A stretch of DNA of 64,000 nt, taken from contig AP017308.1 of assembly GCA_001548435.1 (NCBI GenBank), positions 5,651,030-5,715,029 on the forward strand. Direction: 5' to 3'. Within the stretch, counting starts at the first letter, position 1, and each line of letters starts with the position of its first letter. Positions 36,756 to 45,006 of this stretch are shown piece after piece. Made by a program: the position numbers and the translations under genes. The DNA is from Leptolyngbya sp. NIES-3755 (lineage in GTDB: Bacteria; Cyanobacteriota; Cyanobacteriia; Leptolyngbyales; Leptolyngbyaceae). Below the pieces are notes generated by a model. The model made no database searches and was not told the DNA's origin. It saw nothing but the letters and a program-made list of their open reading frames with translations.

Positions 36756-37805
36756 TTACTCGATCGTTGACTTCTGTTGACAAAGTTTTATTTGATGTTT
36801 GAGCTTACGGAAACGAAAATTGAGATTGTTCATTTTCCGTTTGTGGAACTGCGCCATCGCTGATCGAGCTTGAGAAATACGATTGGGCACTTTGAACTCT
36901 GTTGGGCGATCGTGCGGGGATTTGAGATAGCGATAGTGCAAAAACAAATCCCGATATGGAATAGAAGCTTCTTCACCTTGACACAGGCGTGTGAAGGCAG
37001 AAGCGGGGACGCTCATGTAGTGTAAGTACGTCAGCGGTTGCCCTTTATCGTAGAGAATGCGATCGCGTTCCTCGAATGTGGTTGACCAATGTGAACCGGG
37101 TGCAGTTCCAGTCATCGCAAAATTGTAGTAAGAGATTTGACTTCGCAGCACCATGTAGTTCATCAACGATTGGTCAGTTCCCCAAAGTGCAAGCAAATCC
37201 ACTTCTCCGGAGTGGAGTGAAGTTAAGAGCGATCGCAGTATTTCATCGGTGAAAACATGTTTCTTCGAGGCAAACCAGCCAGCACAGAAGATATTTCGCT
37301 GTGTCTCAGGATCAAAGACTTTGAGCAATTCTGTTTGGGGCGCATCAAAAATGTATTTGATATCTGAACTGTATTGATAGTCATTTGCAACCCAATCGTA
37401 TTGTTCTAGCTTCTGGAAAATTGCATCCAGTGAGCTAAGCGCTAAAGTATCCGCATCAAAGTAAACAAATCGATCGAACTCTCCGTCAAAGCAGCACAAT
37501 TTCCGGTGCATTTCGATGCGATACACTTCAGGAAATTGTCGATCGCGCCAAGCTTTTTGAGCACGATCGTGTGACTTCCAAACTTGAGTCGCAAAGGTTT
37601 CCCAACGCTGAATCGATTCTGTGTTCTCAAACAGCGAAACTTGAGGGCGATTTGCAATCTCCGATCGTACTTTATCGAGTCGATCGTTATAAGGAATGAT
37701 GCAGATTGGAATTTCAGGACTGATGTTTGTTTCAATGCTATTGAGCAGAGCAATCAACTGATCGAATACAACATCATTCGCCAGAATATAGATTCCATAC
37801 TTCAT
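36756..37805 (-). CDS. GT8-like protein of the Npun_R2821/Npun_R2823 type, copy 3
   Basis: A 349-residue protein that opens with GIYILANDVVFDQLIALLNSI and has a sugar-nucleotide-type DxD in FVYFDADTLALSSLDAI, the layout of GT-A-fold transferases. I recall it as the cyanobacterial Npun_R2821/Npun_R2823 group; activity is unproven. It ends with a basic tail of about 30 residues (KRKMNNLNFRFRKLKHQIK) absent from the other two copies. The three copies lie in tandem on one strand, which suggests duplication and divergence within a surface-glycan pathway. Confidence 0.75.
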   Translation of the reverse strand: MKYGIYILANDVVFDQLIALLNSIETNISPEIPICIIPYNDRLDKVRSEIANRPQVSLFENTESIQRWETFATQVWKSHDRAQKAWRDRQFPEVYRIEMHRKLCCFDGEFDRFVYFDADTLALSSLDAIFQKLEQYDWVANDYQYSSDIKYIFDAPQTELLKVFDPETQRNIFCAGWFASKKHVFTDEILRSLLTSLHSGEVDLLALWGTDQSLMNYMVLRSQISYYNFAMTGTAPGSHWSTTFEERDRILYDKGQPLTYLHYMSVPASAFTRLCQGEEASIPYRDLFLHYRYLKSPHDRPTEFKVPNRISQARSAMAQFHKRKMNNLNFRFRKLKHQIKLCQQKSTIE

Positions 37806-37817
37806 CGATCGTGCCTC

Positions 37818-38693
37818 CTAAGCTTTGAATGGCACAAGGCGAGAGAGTTTGCGCCAGAATGCGGAACTGGGATCATGTAAACATCGATAGTGTTCCCATA
37901 CGTTCCAATAGGGAGCACCCGGATGAATTGAAATCCCTGCCCAGTGAAGATATTTTAGTTTTTGACCTCGATCGTATAAAACATACTGTCGATTCTCAAA
38001 ATGATTAGAACCTGCCCAACTTCCCGGAGCATTTTCTGGCGGCTTGACTAAGTTCATCCGCTTTTCAAAGCGCTTCAGAATTAGGTAGTTTAAAATCGGC
38101 TGATCGGTCACGCCTTGCGTAAAGTCGAAGTATTCCCGATGTTGAGCGCAATCTTGGAGAATTTCGTACAGTTGCTCTTCAGTGATCACGCCTTTGCGAG
38201 ATCCCCAGAATCCACTGTTGAACACGTCTTTTAGTTGTTCTTCAGTAAAAATTGTGTTCTTCACTTCTGGCGAAAAGATATTGCTTAGACCTTCGCTTGC
38301 ATAGTGATAGTCACAGCAGAAAAAGTCACAGTTCGAGAGATGGTTTAAGGTATCTGCAATTTTGTCAAATACAACAATGTCTGTATCAATGTAGAGAAAT
38401 TCATCGAGAACACCGAACCAGACTGCCAGCTTTCGCATTTTGTTGGGAAGCTTGAGAAAATCCCGATCGAAGATTTCTCCAACTCGACCCGTTAACCGCT
38501 CTAATAGTTCCAAGTCAGGAAATAGCTGCACATTGTGTAATCGATTCAAGGTTGAGAAAACCGTTTGATACTCGTCGTTAAACGGAATCAGATAGATGGC
38601 AATCTCTGGATCAAACAATCGAATACTGTTGAGAAGCGCGATCGCATTCTCCGTAACTTTGTCGTTGGCAACAATGTAGATTCCGCGTTTCAT
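37818..38693 (-). CDS. GT8-like protein of the Npun_R2821/Npun_R2823 type, copy 2
   Basis: A 291-residue paralogue of the flanking genes. The family start is KRGIYIVANDKVTENAIALL, so the ATG at 38693 is chosen although the frame stays open to 38837; this start overlaps the stop of the preceding gene by four bases, indicating translational coupling. The metal/nucleotide motif reads FLYIDTDIVVFDKIAD, a variant DxD. The sequence is more diverged than copies 1 and 3. The C-terminal stretch LYDRGQKLKYLHWAG is shared by all three. Confidence 0.75.
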   Translation of the reverse strand: MKRGIYIVANDKVTENAIALLNSIRLFDPEIAIYLIPFNDEYQTVFSTLNRLHNVQLFPDLELLERLTGRVGEIFDRDFLKLPNKMRKLAVWFGVLDEFLYIDTDIVVFDKIADTLNHLSNCDFFCCDYHYASEGLSNIFSPEVKNTIFTEEQLKDVFNSGFWGSRKGVITEEQLYEILQDCAQHREYFDFTQGVTDQPILNYLILKRFEKRMNLVKPPENAPGSWAGSNHFENRQYVLYDRGQKLKYLHWAGISIHPGAPYWNVWEHYRCLHDPSSAFWRKLSRLVPFKA

Positions 38694-39637
38694 GCTCGTT
38701 TTAGCTTGTGTAGAACTTTCTGAATAAGAGTTGGTTTTGGTGCTGCTTGCAAAACAGGTCGCTGCTCTGGCTGATGTAAAAATCGATAGTGCAGAAACAA
38801 ATCTCGATAGGGGAAATCGCCCGTTCCCTGTTGACAAAGCTGTTCCATTCGCTGCGGTTTGACTCCGATGTAATGTAAGTACGTTAATCGAAGTCCTCGA
38901 TCGTATAAAACATGCTCTTTCTCTTCAAAGTGCTTGCTCGTGATCGAACATCCAGTCGATTGTCCAAACGGTAAAAGTTGAGCGACATTACAGGATTTAA
39001 TCCCTGATTTCATCACCATGTAATTGATCACAGGTTGTTCACCTGCGCCACCATAGAGAATTTCCCGATCGCCTGCAAGTAACTGTGCAATTAATGTCTC
39101 TCGCTGCTCTGGAGTGAACAATCCGCGCTTTCCTGCAAAGAATCCTGAGCAAAAGATTTCTCGATCGATTCGCTCTTTCGGAAACACTTCGTAGAGCTTG
39201 GGAGAATCCAGATTGTAGATTTTGCTAGGATCAAGAAACTGGAAGTCATACACCACCCAATCATGCTGATTCAACAGTTCAAAGATGTGAGCCATTGAAC
39301 TCATCGCCAGCGTATCCGCATCCATGTAGATAAAGCGATCGAACGGTGCATCAAACGCGCAAAACCGCCGATGTGCTCCATATAGACGCTTGCTCTGGTC
39401 TAATCGTTCTGGAGCAATGCGCTGCATGAATTCATCCCAAGCCCGAATCGAATCTGGGTCATCGTAAATCATCACGTTTGGACGATCGCGAATCTCTTCC
39501 CGAATGCGATCGAGCTTGTCATCAAACGGATAGATACAAACCGGAGTTTCGCGTCCGATGTTGACTTCAATGCTATTGAGCAAAGCCACTAATTGATCAA
39601 ATACTCGATCGTTTGCCAGAGTACAAATTCCATTCAT
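38690..39637 (-). CDS. GT8-like protein of the Npun_R2821/Npun_R2823 type, copy 1
   Basis: A 315-residue paralogue with start NGICTLANDRVFDQLVALLN and DxD motif FIYMDADTLAMSSMAHI. It shares the late motif YDRGLRLTYLHYIGV and the end motif PYRDLFLHYRFLHQPEQRP with copy 3. The start overlaps the upstream pyruvyl-transferase gene by four bases and the end overlaps copy 2 by four bases, so the set is tightly coupled. Probable role: adding a sugar to a secreted polysaccharide; the donor and acceptor are unknown. Confidence 0.75.
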   Translation of the reverse strand: MNGICTLANDRVFDQLVALLNSIEVNIGRETPVCIYPFDDKLDRIREEIRDRPNVMIYDDPDSIRAWDEFMQRIAPERLDQSKRLYGAHRRFCAFDAPFDRFIYMDADTLAMSSMAHIFELLNQHDWVVYDFQFLDPSKIYNLDSPKLYEVFPKERIDREIFCSGFFAGKRGLFTPEQRETLIAQLLAGDREILYGGAGEQPVINYMVMKSGIKSCNVAQLLPFGQSTGCSITSKHFEEKEHVLYDRGLRLTYLHYIGVKPQRMEQLCQQGTGDFPYRDLFLHYRFLHQPEQRPVLQAAPKPTLIQKVLHKLKRA

Positions 39638-40923
39638 GATCTCACCTTCGCCTCATAAGCTTGTTTGACCAGCTTTCCAGACTCCAAAGCCATCTGCCGC
39701 AATTGTTCAACTCCTTGGAACATCACCGGACGAATCTCTGGCAAGGCTTGAAGAAACGCATCAAATGATTCAATCAGGCTTTCAGATGTCACCGTTTCAA
39801 TGTCATGCACCCATTGTTCAAGTCCAAGTGTCGCGAACAGTTCTTGCGTTTTAAATTCATACGCGATCGGTAACACAGGGACACCCGCCCCTAATGCCAA
39901 AATCGCCATGTGCATCCGAGTAGGAATCACCACATCAAAAGTTTTTAGGGTTTCAATCAAGTCATGCGGACTCCGAAATGACTGATCCACTTTGACAGCG
40001 GATTGAATCTCTTCAGGCAAGCCCAAATACATTTCAAAGGCAGTTTTCGAGTCATCCGTCCAATATTCGGGAATGCCTTGGCATGTTGAAATGAAGGTGA
40101 TTTGCGCTCCGTGTTGCTGGACTAAATGAGTGATCAGACTTTGAATCGATCGAATATATTTCTCCATTCCAGCCGTTTCACTGATTTGTTTGAAGAACTT
40201 CCATTCTCGAACCGAGATCGCGATTCTCAGCGGCGATTGTAAGGGGTGTGTGGGGCTTTTAGAAGCTGCGATCGCAGTCTGATCCGCCAATGCAAAAACG
40301 GCATCCGCTGTCACATGACGATTCGGGTTCTGTATGCCAATTTCGGTGAGATGTCCTTGAGACTTTTGATCCCGGAGCAGCATCAATGCAGCTTTCTCAA
40401 AGATAGGCTTAAGGGAATTGCGATAGTAAGCATTTGTGCGAAATGGACCAAGCGACTGTGTAAAAAACACCAATGGTTTACCAAGTGCTTGAGAGATTTG
40501 ATAGTCAAGAATTCTCGGTCTGAGTCCATAGTTCTCAACTAGATAGGTTCCACCTGTACTCACAATCAAATCGGCTGAATGATAGTCTTCAAAGCTCTGC
40601 CGTTCACGATCGTTTAACAGCAAATTCGCAACACTATCCAATCCTCGATCGATACAAATTGCACCTCCGATCAGCCGCCAATTATTGAGAAACTGTAAGA
40701 AGCGACGTGTCCATCTAATTTCAGGTGGAAAGCGAATCGTCGAATACAGCATCCGTCGAAACTTCAACTCTGGATAGTATTTGTGTGCCGCTTCAGGCTG
40801 ATTTTCAGAGATTAGAAACTCTGTATCTGCTCCGAATGCTTCGCGTAAAAGTTTGACGATCGCGATTAGAATTGCCGCGTCACCGCCGTTGAGTGCGATC
40901 GTATTGCTGATGATGATTTTCAT
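39634..40923 (-). CDS. Polysaccharide pyruvyl transferase family protein
   Basis: A 429-residue protein of the CsaB/WcaK type, which transfers pyruvate from phosphoenolpyruvate as a ketal to a sugar of an exported polymer. The N-terminal NTIALNGGDAAILIAIVKLL and STGGTYLVENYG glycine motifs, FFTQSLGPFR in the middle and DVVIPTRMHMAILALGAGVP near the C-terminus follow the family order. Pyruvyl ketals add negative charge to exopolysaccharides. It sits between the GT10 gene (four bases away) and the GT8-like set, with which it overlaps. Confidence 0.85.
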   Translation of the reverse strand: MKIIISNTIALNGGDAAILIAIVKLLREAFGADTEFLISENQPEAAHKYYPELKFRRMLYSTIRFPPEIRWTRRFLQFLNNWRLIGGAICIDRGLDSVANLLLNDRERQSFEDYHSADLIVSTGGTYLVENYGLRPRILDYQISQALGKPLVFFTQSLGPFRTNAYYRNSLKPIFEKAALMLLRDQKSQGHLTEIGIQNPNRHVTADAVFALADQTAIAASKSPTHPLQSPLRIAISVREWKFFKQISETAGMEKYIRSIQSLITHLVQQHGAQITFISTCQGIPEYWTDDSKTAFEMYLGLPEEIQSAVKVDQSFRSPHDLIETLKTFDVVIPTRMHMAILALGAGVPVLPIAYEFKTQELFATLGLEQWVHDIETVTSESLIESFDAFLQALPEIRPVMFQGVEQLRQMALESGKLVKQAYEAKVRS

Positions 40924-40927
40924 GAGA

Positions 40928-41890
40928 TTAAAACCGGGTAACGTATTCAGACAGCCAGTTCATCAGATTGAGTTTGTGCAAAATTACTTGTCGAGCTTCT
41001 GCGATCGCGTTTCTCGCTTCATACCAAGCATCTGGAGTGGCGATCACTTCTTCGATGTATTTCAAGCCTTTTTCGTCCATGCTCGGAAGTCGTAAAAAGC
41101 TTCCCGGAGGTAGCAATTTATCTGCGGCAGAACCACCGTAGTAGATGGGTAAACACCAAGCGAGTAGGGCATCCCAGAGCTTTTCGGTTGCGTACCAATC
41201 ATTTTCGGCATAGTTCTCGATCGCTAAGTTGTAGTAGTAAGGAGCCATTCCATACCACTTTCCATTAATCTGCCCGGTTGTCTTTGCCCATTCCGGTAAA
41301 TCGCGACCATAGAGATCAAATTCAAGCTCGTTCTGTTGCAGTAGTTTGAGGAATGCTAATCGCTTTAGATGATTCTCAGTGCGACTAATTCCTGAAGTAA
41401 TCCAGCTACATTTGCGAACCTTTTCAGGAGGTGGCAATTCGCTTAAGTCGCGGAACGAATTGTTTAAGTACCAGATTGCAGGCATATAGTCAGGAACAGG
41501 CGCAAAGTCATCTGGACCTGAAACGTAAGCACAATATTGACTTGCTTTTTCGTAGTTCGTTTTCGTGATTTGAACAATCTCATCGAGCGGTGGTTCTCTC
41601 AATAGATAAATCATTCGCTCTTTGGGAACGCCTCTGAATTGAGAAGTCACATCCGGTAATGGAGTTGGACGCAATTGAGCGCGAACCTTTGCTGTCAGAG
41701 TTTTAGGTTTCTTCGGGCGGGGAAAATCGAACTGATACAACAATAGAAAATCTGGATTTGCAGCCGGAGCTTCAAGCTGAATATTGCCCCAATTCCCAAA
41801 TGGATAGGGAGATTGTTGCCATAACCAATCGATCGGGCTAGGTTTTAACCCGACATAGCTACTCACCATGCCAACAACTTTATTTTTCAT
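40928..41890 (-). CDS. Glycosyltransferase family 10 (fucosyltransferase-like)
   Basis: A 320-residue protein whose C-terminal half has the GT10 donor-binding block: YYYNLAIENYAENDWYATEK then LWDALLAWCLPIYYGG, corresponding to the conserved FxFxLxFENS...YVTEKL..A...G..PVYYG pattern of alpha-1,3-fucosyltransferases. The SWITSGIS…ENHLKRLAFLK stretch precedes it as usual. It likely adds fucose or a similar deoxysugar to the cluster's polymer. The N-terminal part is less typical. It lies 12 bases downstream of the ABC exporter gene. Confidence 0.85.
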   Translation of the reverse strand: MKNKVVGMVSSYVGLKPSPIDWLWQQSPYPFGNWGNIQLEAPAANPDFLLLYQFDFPRPKKPKTLTAKVRAQLRPTPLPDVTSQFRGVPKERMIYLLREPPLDEIVQITKTNYEKASQYCAYVSGPDDFAPVPDYMPAIWYLNNSFRDLSELPPPEKVRKCSWITSGISRTENHLKRLAFLKLLQQNELEFDLYGRDLPEWAKTTGQINGKWYGMAPYYYNLAIENYAENDWYATEKLWDALLAWCLPIYYGGSAADKLLPPGSFLRLPSMDEKGLKYIEEVIATPDAWYEARNAIAEARQVILHKLNLMNWLSEYVTRF

Positions 41891-41902
41891 CTTGCTCGCT
41901 CC

Positions 41903-43705
41903 CTAAACAGTCTGAGGTTCTTCTGAAAATTGCATCGCATGAAGTTGGGCATACAATCCACCCTGCTTTAATAGTTCAGTGTGTGTCCCCACTTCTACCA
42001 CTCGTCCTTTGTCCAACACTGCAATTTGATCGGCATTCTGCACTGTGGACAATCGGTGAGCAATCACTAACGTGGTACGATCGCGGCTCAATTCATCGAT
42101 CGCACTTTGCACCAATCGTTCTGAAACCGTATCCAGTGCAGAAGTGGCTTCATCAAGAATCAGAATATCGGGATCACGCAACAATGCTCTTGCGATCGCG
42201 AGTCTCTGCCGCTGTCCACCCGATAACATCACGCCTCGATCGCCAATTAAAGTATCGAATCCTTGAGGCAGCTTCACAATGAATTCGTAAGCGTTCGCCC
42301 GTTTTGCTGCTTCGACAATTTGATCATCGGTGGCATCTCTACGAGCATAAGCAAGATTGTTCCGTACCGAATCGTTGAAGAGGAAAGTATCTTGGCTGAC
42401 GATGCCCATTGACTGTCTGAGAGAGTGAATTTCAAAGTCTTTGAGATCGCGATCGTCAATCAAAATTCGTCCCGCAGTCGGATCATAAAAGCGTGGGAGC
42501 AAGTCGGCTAAAGTCGATTTTCCTGCTCCTGATGATCCGACTAATGCAAGTGTGGTTCCTTTTGGAAGCCAGAGATCAACTTGGTTTAGAACTTGTCGAT
42601 CGTGCCCTGGATAAGTAAATGCTAATTGCTCAAACCGAATCCCCTCAGTCATTCCACTGTAAGGAACATGACCTTTTGACATAAACGGCTTTCCTTCGCG
42701 TCGCAGAAAGTCATTGACCACAGAAACACTCGGCGCTAAGTTTGCAAATGAACTCCGAGCATTGTTCAATTGCCCCACAAACGGCAACATTCGGAATAAG
42801 ACTAATAGATAAGTCAATAACACTGCTGAAAGCGATTCGAGTTGATTCCTGAAAAAGATTCGCCCTAGTAGCAAGATTGCAACCACTACGGTTAATCCTG
42901 CCATCTCATTGATCGGGGGAACCAGTGCAGAATTCGCTTGTGAATCAAAATCAGCTTTTTCTCGATCGCTAATTAACTGTTCAATCTTCTGATATTCATA
43001 CGATTCATTTCCAGTTGCTTTGACCAATCGAATCCCCGATAGCATTTCCAGCACTGCAACTGAATAATCACGCGATTGATCCGAGAGTTGCTTGCCAAAT
43101 TTTTTAGCGCGTTTGACAAAGAAACTATTCGAGAGAGAGACGATCGCTAATAGCAATGTTGAAATTAACGTCAGTTGCCAAGAAATCGAGAGCAAAATCG
43201 CCAAAAACACAAAGATTGTAATCATCGTTGACAGCATTTGTACCGCTGTCCGTATTGCCGTTGCCGTTGATCCGATTTCTCCACCCAATCGATTGATCAA
43301 ATCACCCACTTTAGTTTTGATGTAGAAATCCAGATCAACATCGAGCAACAACTGTAAGCCTTCTTTGCGGATGTCACTGACAAGCGATCGTGAGAGATGC
43401 CCTGATGTCAACGAACTGGCATAACTGGTCGCATTCTTGAGCAAAATCGCCAGCAGAATCAATCCCATCATCCAGAGAAACTGTGCTTCTCCGCCCGACT
43501 GAGCTAATCCTGAGAACACTTTCTGTAAGATCGGCGGTGCACCTTTGAGATTGACTTCCTCGCCCAGCAATCCCAACACGACGGGGATAATGAGCATCGT
43601 ACTTACGCCATTGAACAATGCGCCAGAAAATCCGAGTGCGATCGTCAACCCGATCCAGACCGGACGACGCAGGGCAAATTGAAGCAGCAATCGATTTGGG
43701 GACAT
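41903..43705 (-). CDS. ABC transporter, fused permease/ATPase (HepA-like)
   Basis: A 600-residue half-transporter: six membrane helices in residues 1-310 and an ABC domain from about 350. The motifs are GSSGAGKST (Walker A), LSGGQRQRLAIARALL (signature), ILILDEATSALD (Walker B) and AHRLSTV (H-loop). It should work as a homodimer. The N-terminal helices resemble HepA, the exporter of heterocyst envelope polysaccharide, so a role in moving a glycan or its lipid-linked precursor is likely in this cluster; lipid A/MsbA-type export is the alternative. No peptidase or extra domain is present. Confidence 0.88.
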   Translation of the reverse strand: MSPNRLLLQFALRRPVWIGLTIALGFSGALFNGVSTMLIIPVVLGLLGEEVNLKGAPPILQKVFSGLAQSGGEAQFLWMMGLILLAILLKNATSYASSLTSGHLSRSLVSDIRKEGLQLLLDVDLDFYIKTKVGDLINRLGGEIGSTATAIRTAVQMLSTMITIFVFLAILLSISWQLTLISTLLLAIVSLSNSFFVKRAKKFGKQLSDQSRDYSVAVLEMLSGIRLVKATGNESYEYQKIEQLISDREKADFDSQANSALVPPINEMAGLTVVVAILLLGRIFFRNQLESLSAVLLTYLLVLFRMLPFVGQLNNARSSFANLAPSVSVVNDFLRREGKPFMSKGHVPYSGMTEGIRFEQLAFTYPGHDRQVLNQVDLWLPKGTTLALVGSSGAGKSTLADLLPRFYDPTAGRILIDDRDLKDFEIHSLRQSMGIVSQDTFLFNDSVRNNLAYARRDATDDQIVEAAKRANAYEFIVKLPQGFDTLIGDRGVMLSGGQRQRLAIARALLRDPDILILDEATSALDTVSERLVQSAIDELSRDRTTLVIAHRLSTVQNADQIAVLDKGRVVEVGTHTELLKQGGLYAQLHAMQFSEEPQTV

Positions 43706-43796
43706 ACGGAACGTGGGGGGAAACGATCAGGCAGAAATACGCAAACGATTACGAATTTCTGGTAAAGAACTGCTTCTAGTTATCCCGATTTCTGCT

Positions 43797-44951
43797 TCAA
43801 CTCACGCGGTTCAGAACTTCCGATAAGATCGGAGCCATCGCAGTCACGCTATAGTGTGCGACAGTGCGCGATCGCAGTTCTCGTCCTCGCTGTTCTGCCG
43901 TGTCCCAATCTTGGAAAATTTCCGCGATCGCGTCCGCTAATTGCTCTGGTGATTCTGGATCAGCCAAGTAGCCAAACGATCCCAGAATCTCTGGAATGTC
44001 GCCCACACGAGTCGCCAAAATCGGCTTTGCCATTGACATTCCTTCAGTCAGCTTGATCGGGAATTGCGCCTGAGCCGTAACCGTATCGCGCTGAGGAACT
44101 ACCACGACATGGGCTGCCGCAACGATTTCCGGCATTTGCCAAAAAGGAGCAGGCGGAAGTTTGATCACCCATTTGCCCCAAGTTTTGATCAAATGTCGAT
44201 CGTAGTCATCGTAAGGACTGCCCCCGACAATCACGAGCCGAAGATCAGGCTGATTTAATCGATCGAGCGCTACCAAGACATCTTCTAAGCCTTTGTGCGG
44301 TCGAGATGCTCCTGGAAACATCAGCACTCGATATTCAGATAAGCCATATTTGCGCCGACTTTCCACGGGATCAAATTGGCTCGGATCAAACATATCGGTA
44401 TCTTTACCGTTCGGCAGATAAGTTCCACCAAACCGCTTTTGCAGGAAATTCGTATCGATCGTAATTTCATCTGCATAGTTCGTTAAGCGTTCCAACCACT
44501 GGACATAAAGAAGATGATCCGGCGATCGTAACGCTCCATCCGATTTGAGTACATCTCGTGCAAACTGCTTTAATCTGGGTTGGTAGCAAGCTTTATCCGC
44601 TCCTACCCAACTTAGTTCCCAATCATCGACATCGAGCAAAACAGGAATCCGCGATCGTAGTTTCTTCAGCAGTGCGACCCCAAAACTTGAGGGTTTCGGC
44701 TTGACCGCATAAATGAGATCGCCATCGATTCGATCGAGCAATTGACCTATGGAACTGAAGAACTTTGGATAAGTACAGCCCGGTAAACACACGATCGATA
44801 AATCAGCAGGCGGCTCTGGATAGATTTTTTCACCGAATAGAAATCCGAGAATTTCGACTTCGTGGTTTAGTTTTTTCAGGACTTGAGCGAGGAGATACGC
44901 TCGATCGACTCCACCTTTAGAAAAATTGGGCGTAAGAATAGAAACTTTCAT
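43797..44951 (-). CDS. Glycosyltransferase family 4
   Basis: A 384-residue GT-B transferase. The N-terminal domain opens with KVSILTPNFSKGGVDRAYLLA, and the second domain has VLMFPGASRPHKGLEDVLVA, VIVGGSPYDDYD and the E-x7-E-type motif in KLTEGMSMAKPILATRVGDIPE, which binds the sugar nucleotide. The frame is open to a TTG at 44993, but the ATG at 44951 begins exactly at the family start. It may be the first gene of the downstream part of the cluster; 55 bases separate it from the preceding GT4. Confidence 0.88.
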   Translation of the reverse strand: MKVSILTPNFSKGGVDRAYLLAQVLKKLNHEVEILGFLFGEKIYPEPPADLSIVCLPGCTYPKFFSSIGQLLDRIDGDLIYAVKPKPSSFGVALLKKLRSRIPVLLDVDDWELSWVGADKACYQPRLKQFARDVLKSDGALRSPDHLLYVQWLERLTNYADEITIDTNFLQKRFGGTYLPNGKDTDMFDPSQFDPVESRRKYGLSEYRVLMFPGASRPHKGLEDVLVALDRLNQPDLRLVIVGGSPYDDYDRHLIKTWGKWVIKLPPAPFWQMPEIVAAAHVVVVPQRDTVTAQAQFPIKLTEGMSMAKPILATRVGDIPEILGSFGYLADPESPEQLADAIAEIFQDWDTAEQRGRELRSRTVAHYSVTAMAPILSEVLNRVS

Positions 44952-45006
44952 ACAAGAAGAAACGGGGAACGGAGGCACAACGAACAGATGCAATTCCCCG
45001 ATTCGC

